DNA from: Pseudochryseolinea flava
Lineage (GTDB): Bacteria > Bacteroidota > Bacteroidia > Cytophagales > Cyclobacteriaceae
DNA length: 64,000 nt
Direction: 5' to 3'
Assembly (NCBI RefSeq): GCF_003286915.1
Contig: NZ_QMFY01000009.1
Span: 1-64,000 of the forward strand
The notes under the pieces were generated by a model that worked only from the letters and a program-made list of their open reading frames with translations, was not told where the DNA came from and ran no database searches. Positions 25,496 through 38,408 of the stretch are shown here, piece after piece. The position numbers were made by a program, and so were the translations under genes. Each line of letters opens with the position of its first letter. Position 1 is the first letter of the stretch.

Positions 25496-25513
25496 AGATT
25501 TGCACCGGGAGTG

Positions 25514-25543
25514 AATACGGCTTAAGGGAAAAAGCGCCGTATT
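25514..25543. other. Hairpin between the 11-bp array and the PfkB kinase gene
   Basis: AATACGGC pairs perfectly with GCCGTATT around a 14-nt loop. There is no T-run after it on either strand, so it is not an obvious terminator. Confidence 0.5.
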
Positions 25544-25614
25544 GATGAGTAAAATATGAATATACGCTAAACTTCCTGGCTATTTATTATCATTGCAGCC
25601 AAATTTTTCCTGTT

Positions 25615-26613
25615 ATGAAAAAATATGATGTTTATGCAGTTGGTAATGCAATTGTCGATATAGTTACTGAGGTAGATTACCCGTTTTTTACGGATAACAA
25701 TATAGAGAAGGGTGTAATGACCTTGGTTGACGAAGAACGTCAGCAGTCTCTGATGAAAGTTATCGACATGAAAAAAAGCCGCATATCAGGCGGTGGTAGC
25801 GCAGGAAACACAGTGGCAGCTTTAAGTCAGTTTGGCGGTAGCGGATTTTATTCATGCCTGGTTGCAAATGACGAACTTGGAAAATTCTTCATCGACGATC
25901 TCAAAAAAAATGGCATCGATACGGCATTGGTCCATAATAACTGCCCTGATGGACATACCGGTCGCTGCCTGGTAATGACATCACCCGATGCGTTACGTAC
26001 CATGAATACATTCCTTGGTATCAATTCAGATTTTTCACAGGAACATATTGATGAGTCTGCAATCGCAGCGTCGACATATGTATATATGGAGGGGTATCTC
26101 GTTGCCAGTCCCAATGGACTGCTAGCGATGAAAGAAACAAAGCGTTTAGCTGAAAAAAATAATGTGCACGTGGCGTTAACGTTCTCTGATCCAAGTATGG
26201 TCAAATATTTTGGAGACCAGATGAGAGAAATTGTTGGTGCTGGTGTAGACTTGCTGTTTTGTAATGACGAGGAGGCGATGATTTTTACAGGTACTGCAAC
26301 GGTGAACGAAGCCCGTGAAGCGTTGAAAAAAATAGCGAAACGGTTCGTCATTACTTTAGGGGCGAATGGAGCCCTGATTTTTGATGGCGATACGTTTGTG
26401 CAAATTGAGCCTTACAAAGTAAAGGCTGTTGACACAAATGGCGCCGGCGACATGTTTGCGGGGGCTTTTTTGTTCGGAATTACCCACCAGCACAGTTTCG
26501 CAGATTCTGGAAAGCTGGCGTCGCTGGCATCTTCAAGAGTCGTGGCGCAATGGGGCCCAAGGTTAGAAACAACGGAGATGAAGCAGGTTTTAACCGATCT
26601 TGCCTCCCATTAA
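25615..26613 (+). CDS. PfkB-family carbohydrate kinase, adenosine kinase-like
   Basis: This 332-residue kinase is of the ribokinase/PfkB superfamily. The N-terminal motif SGGGSAGNTVAALSQFGG (about 58-75) and the C-terminal DTNGAGDMFAGAF motif, with catalytic base Asp279, are intact. The wording DVYAVGNAIVDIV and the length match the adenosine kinase-like branch common in Bacteroidota, so phosphorylation of adenosine or another nucleoside or sugar is likely. Substrate assignment by eye is uncertain. It precedes rpmH-rnpA, with no strong terminator between. Confidence 0.85.
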   Translation: MKKYDVYAVGNAIVDIVTEVDYPFFTDNNIEKGVMTLVDEERQQSLMKVIDMKKSRISGGGSAGNTVAALSQFGGSGFYSCLVANDELGKFFIDDLKKNGIDTALVHNNCPDGHTGRCLVMTSPDALRTMNTFLGINSDFSQEHIDESAIAASTYVYMEGYLVASPNGLLAMKETKRLAEKNNVHVALTFSDPSMVKYFGDQMREIVGAGVDLLFCNDEEAMIFTGTATVNEAREALKKIAKRFVITLGANGALIFDGDTFVQIEPYKVKAVDTNGAGDMFAGAFLFGITHQHSFADSGKLASLASSRVVAQWGPRLETTEMKQVLTDLASH

Positions 26614-26668
26614 ATATCTCAAAATCAATCGAATATAAAGTGCTGTGGTGATAATTGGGAGAATAGTA

Positions 26669-26699
26669 TTGTAAATCCCGTAAATCCTGATCATCTTTG
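26669..26699 (+). promoter_or_regulatory. Probable promoter of rpmH
   Basis: TTG (26669-26671), a 20-nt spacer and CATCTTTG (26692-26699) resemble the Bacteroidota TTG/TAnnTTTG promoter with one mismatch in the -7 element. The start codon of rpmH follows 37 nt later. Confidence 0.5.
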
Positions 26700-26703
26700 C
26701 AGC

Positions 26704-26719
26704 CCTAAAAATTTTTAGG
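26704..26719. promoter_or_regulatory. 16-bp palindrome in the rpmH leader
   Basis: CCTAAAAATTTTTAGG is a perfect 16-bp palindrome 17 nt before the rpmH start codon, downstream of the predicted transcription start. It could fold back in the mRNA or bind a protein. Its function is unknown. Confidence 0.45.
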
Positions 26720-26736
26720 CTAAACGGACTAAAGAA

Positions 26737-26898
26737 ATGAAACGCACTTACCAACCTTCGCGCAGAAAGAGAAAGAACAAGCACGGTTTCCGTGAAAGAA
26801 TGGCATCTGCCAACGGCCGTCGCGTATTGGCTTCTCGTAGAAAGAAAGGCCGCAAGAAACTTACGGTTTCTGACGAAAAAACTTCAAAGCGTAAATAG
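26737..26898 (+). CDS. rpmH: 50S ribosomal protein L34
   Basis: This 53-residue very basic protein starts [18 protein letters not shown] and continues [27 protein letters not shown], the L34 signature. It binds 23S rRNA in the large subunit. It is slightly longer than the usual 44-46 residues because of a C-terminal SDEKTSKRK tail. It is followed 51 nt later by rnpA, the conserved bacterial order. Confidence 0.97.
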   Translation: MKRTYQPSRRKRKNKHGFRERMASANGRRVLASRRKKGRKKLTVSDEKTSKRK

Positions 26899-26949
26899 TC
26901 CCTTCCGGTCGTGAAAACCCCGAAAGAGATTTTCCTATATTGATCTCTA

Positions 26950-27333
26950 ATGGGTAAGTATTCACTCAGTAAATCGGAAAGACTACACCGCGAAAAACAT
27001 ATTCAGGAACTCTTTGCCAAGGGTTCCTCTTTTTATTTGTTCCCATTCAAGGTGTATGTTATGCCCAGTGTAGGGCAGCATGGCCCCGATATCGGTCATC
27101 AAATTATGGTTTCTGTGTCTACCCGCAATTTCAAAAAAGCGGTAGATCGAAACCTTATCAAACGTCGAACGCGCGAAGCGTATCGCCTCCAAAAGAGTGT
27201 ACTTCCGTCCCAACCAAATTTGACTGCTGCGTTCGTTTACGCGCACAAGGAGATTCTGCCCTTTGAAGAATTAAAAAGTCGTTTGCTTTCTGTTCTTAAA
27301 AAGATCCCTAAAGCCGCCCATAATCGTTCATAA
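26950..27333 (+). CDS. rnpA: Ribonuclease P protein component
   Basis: This 127-residue protein is the basic subunit of RNase P, which with the M1-type RNA removes the 5' leader from precursor tRNAs. It has the start SLSKSERLHREKHIQELFAKG, the central VSVSTRNFKKAVDRNLIKRRTREAYR (the RNR-type RNA-binding motif) and normal length. It lies between rpmH and a C-terminal processing protease. Confidence 0.96.
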   Translation: MGKYSLSKSERLHREKHIQELFAKGSSFYLFPFKVYVMPSVGQHGPDIGHQIMVSVSTRNFKKAVDRNLIKRRTREAYRLQKSVLPSQPNLTAAFVYAHKEILPFEELKSRLLSVLKKIPKAAHNRS

Positions 27334-27438
27334 AAACAATTTTGCTTACAGCGTCTTCAAACTTGATACTGTATCGGTTATCTTTACTTAGGCATTTTTT
27401 CAAGTTCGCCGACTTGCCCAACCTCAACGACTAAGACT

Positions 27439-29088
27439 ATGTGGAGACGAATTAAATGGCTTGTAATCGCTACCGTCCTTGTCGGGGTAGCTTTTTCTTT
27501 TCGGAAACCTGCAGAAAAGTATTTCGATATCGCCAAAAGCCTCGACATTTTTGCTACGCTCTTTAAAGAGGTTAACGCGTATTACGTCGATGAAGTCGAG
27601 CCGCAAAAGTTGATTCGTAAGAGCATTGATGGAATGCTTGAGTCTCTCGATCCATACACAGATTATATTCCTGAAGATGAAATAGAATCGTTTCGAATCA
27701 GTACGACCGGCCAGTACGGTGGGATTGGTGCTTTAATCGGCGTTGTAAATGAACGGACAGTGATTACTCACCCGTACCGTAATTTCCCAGCGTATCGTGC
27801 GGGAATCAAAGTTGGCGATGAAATTATTTCTATCGATGGAAAAGACATGCGCGGAAAGTCCACGTCCGATGTCAGTGCGATGTTAAAAGGGCAACCGAAA
27901 ACCGACCTGGAGATTAAAGTGAAGCGCTTTGGGCAGAAAGACCCTATCAGTTTTAAGATTAAGCGTGAAAAAATCAGCATCACAAACCTTGCTTATTATG
28001 GGATGGTAGAGCCTTCGATTGGTTACATGCGATTAGATGACTTCACCCCTGGAGCTTCTAAGGAAGTTGCTGACGCATTGGTGAAGTTAAAAGAGCAAGG
28101 TGCTAAAAAGATAATTCTCGACCTGCGCGAAAACCCAGGGGGGCTTCTTCATGAAGCGATAAACATTGTCAGCGTATTTATTCCGAAAGGACAGGAAGTG
28201 GTATCGACCAAAGGGAAGGTTGAAGATTGGAACAAGTCGTATAACACGCTCAACAATCCTGTTGACACCGAGATACCAATGGTTGTATTGGTTAGCGAGG
28301 GGAGTGCCTCAGCTTCCGAGATTGTTGCCGGATCGTTGCAAGACTATGACCGGGCCGTTTTGATCGGAAAGAAAACATTTGGCAAAGGGCTCGTACAAAC
28401 AACACGTCCTCTGGCTTATAACACACAATTAAAAGTAACGACGGCAAAATATTATATCCCAAGCGGTCGTTGTATCCAAGCACTTGACTATGCACATCGT
28501 AAAGCAGATGGAACCGTAGAACGTTTTGCGGATTCATTGAAAGCGACCTTCAAAACAAGAAACGGCCGAAAGGTATATGATGGAGGCGGACTGGATCCTG
28601 ATGTTGAATCCGACAGCGAGTACATTGGATCGGTAACCTCCGCTTTGATAAGTTCTGGGCTGGTATTTGAATATGCCAGTCGATACGCTGCCGAGCATGC
28701 CAAGCCTGCAGACTTGAAAAACTTTAAATTATCGGACGCCGAGTACGATAAGTTTTTAGCTTTCTTAAAAGAAAACAAATTCACGTATGCCACACCGCTA
28801 GAAAGGAATACCAAGCAATTAATAGAAACTGCCAAACAGGAACGCTATTACTCAGAACTTGAGTCGCAACTTAATAATCTGAAGAATACTATTGAAACGA
28901 GTAAGTCAACCGACCTTGTGCGTTTCAAGGCTGAAATTTCATTGATCTTGGAAGAAAACATTGCATTCGATTATGAATTGAATGAAGGTCAAGCTGACAT
29001 TTCCCTCCATCGTGATAAAGCTGTTCTGGAAGCAAGAAAAATCTTGAATAGTCCTGCGGCGTATAAAAAAATTCTTGCACCACAGTAA
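27439..29088 (+). CDS. S41-family C-terminal processing peptidase
   Basis: This 549-residue exported serine protease has an N-terminal membrane signal (about 5-22), a PDZ domain (about 95-165, with YGGIGALIG and PAYRAGIKVGDEI) and the S41 catalytic core. The catalytic dyad is Ser291 in GSASASE and Lys316 in KTFGKGLVQ. A C-terminal helical extension (about 400-549) goes beyond the minimal CtpA length and is common in Bacteroidota members. Tail-specific proteases trim or degrade envelope proteins. The stop overlaps the tsaB start by 1 nt. Confidence 0.93.
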   Translation: MWRRIKWLVIATVLVGVAFSFRKPAEKYFDIAKSLDIFATLFKEVNAYYVDEVEPQKLIRKSIDGMLESLDPYTDYIPEDEIESFRISTTGQYGGIGALIGVVNERTVITHPYRNFPAYRAGIKVGDEIISIDGKDMRGKSTSDVSAMLKGQPKTDLEIKVKRFGQKDPISFKIKREKISITNLAYYGMVEPSIGYMRLDDFTPGASKEVADALVKLKEQGAKKIILDLRENPGGLLHEAINIVSVFIPKGQEVVSTKGKVEDWNKSYNTLNNPVDTEIPMVVLVSEGSASASEIVAGSLQDYDRAVLIGKKTFGKGLVQTTRPLAYNTQLKVTTAKYYIPSGRCIQALDYAHRKADGTVERFADSLKATFKTRNGRKVYDGGGLDPDVESDSEYIGSVTSALISSGLVFEYASRYAAEHAKPADLKNFKLSDAEYDKFLAFLKENKFTYATPLERNTKQLIETAKQERYYSELESQLNNLKNTIETSKSTDLVRFKAEISLILEENIAFDYELNEGQADISLHRDKAVLEARKILNSPAAYKKILAPQ

Positions 29089-29765
29089 TGCCCTTTATTT
29101 TAAGTATCGAGACCTCGACGACAGTTTGTTCAGTTGCGCTCCACAATGGTGTTGAACTACTGGTATCTGAAGAGATTCGTATTCCACAAACACAAGCCAC
29201 ACAACTTGCATTGATGATCGATAGTGTGTTGAAGCGCGCCAACGTTGACCGAACTGCATTAAATGCGGTTGCTGTTACGGCCGGCCCAGGCTCGTATACA
29301 GGACTGCGTATTGGAACGTCGACTGCTAAAGGATTGTGTTTTGCACTTGGGATACCGTTAATCGCGATAGATACTTTGACTGTTATGGCCAGACAAATAA
29401 ATAAGTATAATCCACGGAAAGCGCTCCTTTGTCCAATGATTGATGCACGACGGATGGAAGTGTACTGCCTGGTAGTAGGTTCGGACGGAAAGATAGTCGC
29501 GCCAGTTGAAGCCAAGATTATCGATGCGTATTCCTTTTTGGAGTTCACAAATCAACCGATAATATTCTTCGGCAGCGGTGCAATGAAATGTGCTAATACC
29601 ATTAAACATGCCGATGCTGTATTCCTTAGCGATGTTCATCCGAGCGCGGTTACGTTAGGTGAAATGGCAGCCGAGAAATTTAGGATAAACGAATTCGAAG
29701 ACTTAGCGTTATTCGAGCCGTTTTATTTGAAAGAGTTCATGATCAAGAAACCTGCTACGTCTTGA
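29088..29765 (+). CDS. tsaB: tRNA threonylcarbamoyladenosine biosynthesis protein TsaB
   Basis: This 225-residue protein is of the ASKHA fold. It partners TsaD and TsaE in forming t6A at position 37 of ANN-decoding tRNAs. Family motifs are LSIETSTTVCSVAL at the start and VTAGPGSYTGLRIGTSTAKGL (about 63-85). It overlaps the upstream protease gene by 1 nt and the next gene follows 32 nt later, so it lies in an operon. Confidence 0.93.
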   Translation: MPFILSIETSTTVCSVALHNGVELLVSEEIRIPQTQATQLALMIDSVLKRANVDRTALNAVAVTAGPGSYTGLRIGTSTAKGLCFALGIPLIAIDTLTVMARQINKYNPRKALLCPMIDARRMEVYCLVVGSDGKIVAPVEAKIIDAYSFLEFTNQPIIFFGSGAMKCANTIKHADAVFLSDVHPSAVTLGEMAAEKFRINEFEDLALFEPFYLKEFMIKKPATS

Positions 29766-29797
29766 ACAAAGCGACACTTGATAATGTTGAGAATGCA

Positions 29798-30310
29798 ATG
29801 GAAGATCCAATCATAAACCGTGTTGTTAATAGTGGGCTGATAACTTTTAATCTGGAAGATTATTACCAGCCCGGTGAGCGCGTTGTAATCGATATTCGCC
29901 ATCAACTTTTCCAAGAGCTCATCTTGAAGGAAAAAGATTTCCGAGATTTTATCAAACAACATGATTGGTCTCAGTATAAAAACAAATATGTCGCCATTAC
30001 TTGTACTGCCGATGCCATTGTTCCGCAGTGGGCGTTCATGCTAGTAGCCATAGCGTTGGCGCCGTATGCGAAATTTTTTGTTTTTGGTACGCTCGAAGAA
30101 CTAGAAACGGAGATTTTCAGAAGAACATTGGGCACAATTGACTGGACACAGTATCAAAATGCTAAGATTGTAGTGAAAGGCTGCAGCAAAGTTTTGGTAC
30201 CTGCTGCTATCTATATTGATGTAACGCGTTCTCTTCAACCTTTTGCTGCAAGTTTGATGTTCGGAGAGCCGTGCAGCACAGTACCATTATATAAAAAACC
30301 TAAGAGCTGA
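29798..30310 (+). CDS. DUF2480-family protein
   Basis: This 170-residue cytosolic protein is conserved in Bacteroidota. Recognisable segments are NRVVNSGLITFNLEDYY at the start, FRDFIKQHDWSQYKNKYVAITCTADAIVPQWAFMLVA in the middle and VVKGCSKVLVPAAIYIDVT near the end. The frame opens at a TTG overlapping tsaB, but the ATG at 29798 starts at the conserved region. Its function is unknown. It is last in the ctp-tsaB-DUF2480 unit. Confidence 0.82.
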   Translation: MEDPIINRVVNSGLITFNLEDYYQPGERVVIDIRHQLFQELILKEKDFRDFIKQHDWSQYKNKYVAITCTADAIVPQWAFMLVAIALAPYAKFFVFGTLEELETEIFRRTLGTIDWTQYQNAKIVVKGCSKVLVPAAIYIDVTRSLQPFAASLMFGEPCSTVPLYKKPKS

Positions 30311-30500
30311 TTCTTAAAGCTTTACAGTATTACTGTGTCCATGATTGAAAACAATTTCAATTTTGTGGATAAGTTTTTTGCAAGATCTTTTGCAGGTCTA
30401 ATTCCTCCTACTACTTTTGAGGCCCTTTAGAAGAGAGGGGTTTAGGATTGAGAGAATGGAGGTTCGGAAAAAAAAGAAAAAAAATATTTTACCGAACGAC
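30311..30500. other. Non-coding stretch before the rRNA promoter
   Basis: No gene is seen. A short ACAGT-ATT-ACTGT hairpin (30324-30336) follows the DUF2480 stop without a T-run. The right half is A-rich (about 30468-30490), the kind of upstream tract that often boosts rRNA promoters. Confidence 0.5.
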
Positions 30501-30530
30501 TTGCAAAGAGAAAAAAAGCTACTACCTTTG
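30501..30530 (+). promoter_or_regulatory. rRNA operon promoter (Bacteroidota type)
   Basis: TTG at 30501-30503, a 19-nt spacer and TACCTTTG at 30523-30530 match the TTG-N(17-20)-TAnnTTTG consensus exactly. A-rich DNA lies just upstream. Transcription would start near 30537, giving a leader of about 340 nt before the 16S gene. Confidence 0.88.
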
Positions 30531-30879
30531 CACTCCCAAAACGAAACAGGGCGCCGAAAACGGGAAGCGGAAACGGCGATATAGAATGGAAAGAGGATGT
30601 GAATTACGGAAGTAATGTACAGCCACAGTTAACAGGAAGCTTGTGATAAGCGGAGCGTTAAAATGTTCTTTGAATGACTGATAATTGATAGCGGACCAGC
30701 AAATACTGAAAAGTGTTTGTGGTCGTCAAGAAGACACTCAATAAAATGAAAGTCTTAACGATTCTTTAATAAAAGATCTAGGAGTTAAGGACAGACACCT
30801 ATTGGGTTAGGAATCCGATCTGCGAAAGTGGATGGACAACACTAACCGGTTCATCGGGTAACTGATGGATAAAGATTAT
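30531..30879 (+). other. rRNA leader region
   Basis: This is the transcribed leader ahead of 16S rRNA, with no gene. It contains a CGCCG/CGGCG hairpin (30552-30578) near the 5' end. The remainder presumably supplies the 5' half of the 16S processing stem. Confidence 0.7.
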
Positions 30880-32404
<1,525 letters not shown>

Positions 32405-32515
32405 GGATGTCACTCAAGAGTGACACAGATAACCTTAACTCTGCAAGACCTTAAATGGTCCGCTATCAATTACGTTATTCGAGATTTATTTGAGGAATAG
32501 AAGGACAAACAATCC

Positions 32516-32589
32516 GGGCTTGTAGCTCAGGTGGTTAGAGCGCTACACTGATAATGTAGAGGTCCGTGGTTCGAGTCCACGCAGGCCCA
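32516..32589 (+). tRNA. tRNA-Ile (GAT)
   Basis: This is a 74-nt cloverleaf in the 16S-23S spacer. The acceptor GGGCTTG pairs with CAGGCCC (one G-T). The anticodon stem is CTACA/TGTAG with loop CTGATAA, giving GAT, and the T loop is TTCGAGT. The 3' CCA is not encoded. Confidence 0.96.
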
Positions 32590-32687
32590 CGCCTACGCTT
32601 AAAGCTTCATAAGTGATTAATCACTGGAAGAAGTTGGTAGCGTAAAGAAAGGGCAGTGCGTGAAAGAGCACCGGAAGGAAACAATCA

Positions 32688-32761
32688 GGGGGATTAGCTC
32701 AGCTGGCTAGAGCGCCTGCTTTGCAAGCAGGAGGTCATCGGTTCGACTCCGATATTCTCCA
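32688..32761 (+). tRNA. tRNA-Ala (TGC)
   Basis: This is a 74-nt cloverleaf in the 16S-23S spacer. The acceptor GGGGGAT pairs with ATTCTCC (two G-T pairs). The anticodon stem is CCTGC/GCAGG with loop TTTGCAA, giving TGC, and the T loop is TTCGACT. The Ile-then-Ala order is the standard one for bacterial rRNA operons. Confidence 0.96.
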
Positions 32762-33149
32762 CTTAAGGAGCTTAAAAGTGAAAGCTTAAAGCGGAAAGTG
32801 AAAAAGAAAACGCTGTTCATCAGTTGGATAACAGTGAATTGAAAAATTGAAAGAGGTAAAACGGCTAACGCTGAATTATCAACGAAGTACGCTCCGCGAT
32901 CGGGCCATCAGAGGTGAGCCACCTCCGGTCACATTGTCGGGAATAAGTGTACAGAAGAGTTCATTGACATATTGAGAAAAGAGTAGTAAAAAGTAAAGAA
33001 AATAGCGATTGATATCGAGAGATATTGATCTAGGTAGTGGGCGTGTATATGCGATAGCATCATAATATACATGTACAATATTTAAAGAGCGAGCACATAG
33101 GAAAATCCCAAACTCTAGAAATAGAGGATTAGGTGTAAAGAATTCGTTA
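32762..33149 (+). other. Spacer between tRNA-Ala and 23S rRNA
   Basis: This is a non-coding 388-nt spacer. It holds a GAGGTG-AGC-CACCTC hairpin (32911-32925) and a CTCTA-GAAA-TAGAG hairpin (33113-33126) just before the 23S gene, both likely RNA-processing structures. Confidence 0.7.
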
Positions 33150-36040
<2,891 letters not shown>

Positions 36041-36071
36041 CCAGTACAATCTTGCAAAAGGGTTGTACTGG
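36041..36071 (+). other. Hairpin just after 23S rRNA
   Basis: CCAGTACAA pairs perfectly with TTGTACTGG around a 13-nt loop, directly after the estimated 23S end. No T-run follows, so it is more likely an RNase III-type or other processing stem than a terminator. Confidence 0.6.
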
Positions 36072-36164
36072 CAAAGCAACGAACTACTATGTGCTTGCTT
36101 AACTCACTACACTATTTTGTTTACTTCCTTTCTATTCTTTTTTCAATCGTGTCAAAGATATTAC

Positions 36165-36186
36165 CAGATGATAAGTTGATCATCTG
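36165..36186 (+). other. Hairpin just before 5S rRNA
   Basis: CAGATGAT and ATCATCTG form a perfect 8-bp stem with a 6-nt loop, 9 nt before the 5S gene. It is probably a processing signal. Confidence 0.55.
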
Positions 36187-36195
36187 AAGACCTTA

Positions 36196-36302
36196 AGGTG
36201 ACTATGGCGGCGGGGATCACCTCTTCCCATTCCGAACAGAGCAGTTAAGCCCGCCAGCGCTGATGGTACTGGGATAAAACCTGGGAGAGTAAGTCGTTGC
36301 CT
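36196..36302 (+). rRNA. 5S ribosomal RNA
   Basis: This is a 107-nt gene. The terminal stem AGGTGAC/GTTGCCT closes it. Conserved internal segments are CCATTCCGAACAGAGCAGTTAAGC and GCGCTGATGGTACTG. It ends the rRNA operon and is followed by a strong terminator. Confidence 0.95.
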
Positions 36303-36316
36303 ATCTTTTACTCCTA

Positions 36317-36348
36317 AAAGCCTTGTAGTTATACAAGGCTTTTTTTAT
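36317..36348 (+). terminator. rRNA operon terminator
   Basis: A stem of at least 9 bp (AGCCTTGTA with TACAAGGCT, 36319-36340) with a GTTA loop is followed by a T-run. It lies 15 nt past the 5S gene. Confidence 0.95.
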
Positions 36349-36528
36349 TACTTGAACTCAACACAGATTAGCCTCATGGAAGGCTTACGAGAATTATCTT
36401 CTAAATACTTCGGTCAAACTACTTTCGTTCAAGGTCTCTTGCTCTGGCATTATTATTTCTCCTAAACTGAACCGGCAATGCGGTATGACGATTTGCTTTA
36501 CTGCTTGCAAGTGTTCAATTTGTATTCG

Positions 36529-38316
36529 ATGAATGGCGCTTTTGTGAGAATTTTCCTAGTCATACTATTTATCATGATGGCAATGGTGAGTAACGCCCAG
36601 GTAGATTCTCTAAAAACGCGGATACTAGAAAGTAAAGTTTCGCAGCGGGTTATCAACACTTTTACACGAGACCAGGATACTACAACGAACACGAAGAGTG
36701 AAAGTGCATACATGCGCTATAATGGGAAAATTATCCGTCGTATCATTATCCAAAGAATTGGATTCGAAAAGACGATGTATGACACGGCGCGGACGTTTAA
36801 GAATCGTATTGTACGACTGGCGAACTCACTACACACCGATACACGCGAAAGTGTTATTCGTGACAATCTCTTTATAAGGGAAGGGAAGCCGCTAAATCCT
36901 TACAAAGTGGCCGACAATGAACGTTACTTACGTGATCTCGATTTTATTCTAGATTCAAAAATTATCGTCCGGTCAATTAAGGGCAAACCGGATTCAGTCG
37001 ACGTTGTCGTGATTACACGAGATGTGTTTAGTTTAAGTGGTATTGGATCCGCGCGGTCTATTGATGAATTTACAGGTGGACTTTATGAAGCAAACTTGCT
37101 TGGTATGGGGCAGCGCGTTCAATTTGACGCCGCATTCGAGGTGGATAGAAAACCTGTTACCGGGTTTAGAATGCTCTATCGTAAATCGAGTATCGGGGGA
37201 ACGCTCATCAACGGTACTGTTGGGTTCACCCAGATTGACAATGGTAGAAGTCTAGGTGAAGAAAACGAATACGCTTATTACCTCCGCTTAGATCGACCGC
37301 TAGTTTCCCCTTACTCCAGAATGGCTGGAGGATTTGAGTTAAGTAATAATTGGTCTAAAAATGTGTACGCTGCGCCAGACTCGCTGTTCCGTCGTTATCA
37401 ATATCTTATTCAGGATGTATGGGTGGGTTATAACTTCGGTATCTCCAATATCGTGAAGGATAGAAATAGAAGATTTGCGGCTATACGTTTTTTTCGACAG
37501 CATTATGGAAGGCAACCGGAGCAACCAGAACAACAACTTCGTCCGATTTATAATGATCAAAAATTTTTATTAGCGTCGTTAACTTTCTACAAGCAGAATT
37601 TTTATAAGACTCGTTTTCTGTATGGGTTCGGACGAACAGAGGATGTTCCGTACGGTCATAGTCTCACAGTAACGAGCGGTTGGGCAAAGGAATTTGGGCT
37701 CGATAGATTTTACAGTGGCGCCTCATTTACAAAAGGGCGTGTACGAAAGTCAGGTGCCTTTTACGAAGCGGAAGTTGGCATTGGAAGTTTCTTTAATGAT
37801 CGTAAAGCAGAAGATGTTTTTCTCTTTGCGGGAGCAAATCACTATTCGAGATTATTGAGTGTAAAACATTTGCGCGCGAGGCAGCTGTTTCAAGTGGGCT
37901 TCGGGAAGGCTATCAGAAATAACGTTCGTGAATTACTGACGCTCAACGATGAGCTTTTAGGATTTCGTCCAGATAGCTTGTACGGCTATCAGCGTATCTC
38001 TCTCCGAACGGAAACTACGTTGTTTACAAAATGGAAACTGGCTGGATTCAGGTTCGCGCCATTCTTGTCGCTTGAAAATGCACTTTTGAAATTGAACGAG
38101 AGCGCAAGTGGTTTAGGAAATTATTATTGGGGCACCACCGGTGGGATAAGGACACGCAATGAGAACCTTATATTCGGCACCATAGAATTTCGTGCTTACT
38201 ATTTTCCTTCGCCTCCGCAAGGTGTCTCTGAAATTAGCTTTAAAATAACCACGAACGTGCGACTGAAGTATTCAGGAACGTTTGTCCGCCCTCCATCTTT
38301 TGTTCGATATAATTAG
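36529..38316 (+). CDS. POTRA-containing outer-membrane protein (BamA/TamA-like)
   Basis: This is a 595-residue protein with a signal peptide (1-23, ending VSNAQ). A POTRA-like domain (about 55-165) contains IIRRIIIQRIGFEKTMYDT, RESVIRDNLFIREGKPLNPYKVADNERYLRDLDFI and VDVVVITRDVFSLSG. The remaining 430 residues look like beta-barrel strands with alternating aromatics. One POTRA domain on a barrel suggests a surface-antigen/TamA-like or two-partner-type pore, not full BamA. The frame opens at 36478, but the ATG at 36529 starts the signal peptide. It is a single gene after the rRNA terminator. The cargo or function is unknown. Confidence 0.72.
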   Translation: MNGAFVRIFLVILFIMMAMVSNAQVDSLKTRILESKVSQRVINTFTRDQDTTTNTKSESAYMRYNGKIIRRIIIQRIGFEKTMYDTARTFKNRIVRLANSLHTDTRESVIRDNLFIREGKPLNPYKVADNERYLRDLDFILDSKIIVRSIKGKPDSVDVVVITRDVFSLSGIGSARSIDEFTGGLYEANLLGMGQRVQFDAAFEVDRKPVTGFRMLYRKSSIGGTLINGTVGFTQIDNGRSLGEENEYAYYLRLDRPLVSPYSRMAGGFELSNNWSKNVYAAPDSLFRRYQYLIQDVWVGYNFGISNIVKDRNRRFAAIRFFRQHYGRQPEQPEQQLRPIYNDQKFLLASLTFYKQNFYKTRFLYGFGRTEDVPYGHSLTVTSGWAKEFGLDRFYSGASFTKGRVRKSGAFYEAEVGIGSFFNDRKAEDVFLFAGANHYSRLLSVKHLRARQLFQVGFGKAIRNNVRELLTLNDELLGFRPDSLYGYQRISLRTETTLFTKWKLAGFRFAPFLSLENALLKLNESASGLGNYYWGTTGGIRTRNENLIFGTIEFRAYYFPSPPQGVSEISFKITTNVRLKYSGTFVRPPSFVRYN

Positions 38317-38408
38317 TTGAAATTCCGTAGTAATACTTTACGGCTTTGTTACGCCGATAAATGGCCCGCACGATCACGCAGTCATGTAAAGAAGTTGGTA
38401 AGTGATGG

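Larger units (their letters stand above)
25310..25614. other. Gene-free 305-nt stretch with repeats and hairpins
   Basis: No gene is seen. The stretch holds a GTGTG...CACAC hairpin with an inner AATGG/CCATT stem (about 25321-25353), an 11-bp tandem array (25386-25495) and an AATACGGC/GCCGTATT hairpin (25514-25543). Neither hairpin is followed by a T-run. The promoter of the downstream kinase gene probably lies in the last 60 nt. Confidence 0.7.
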
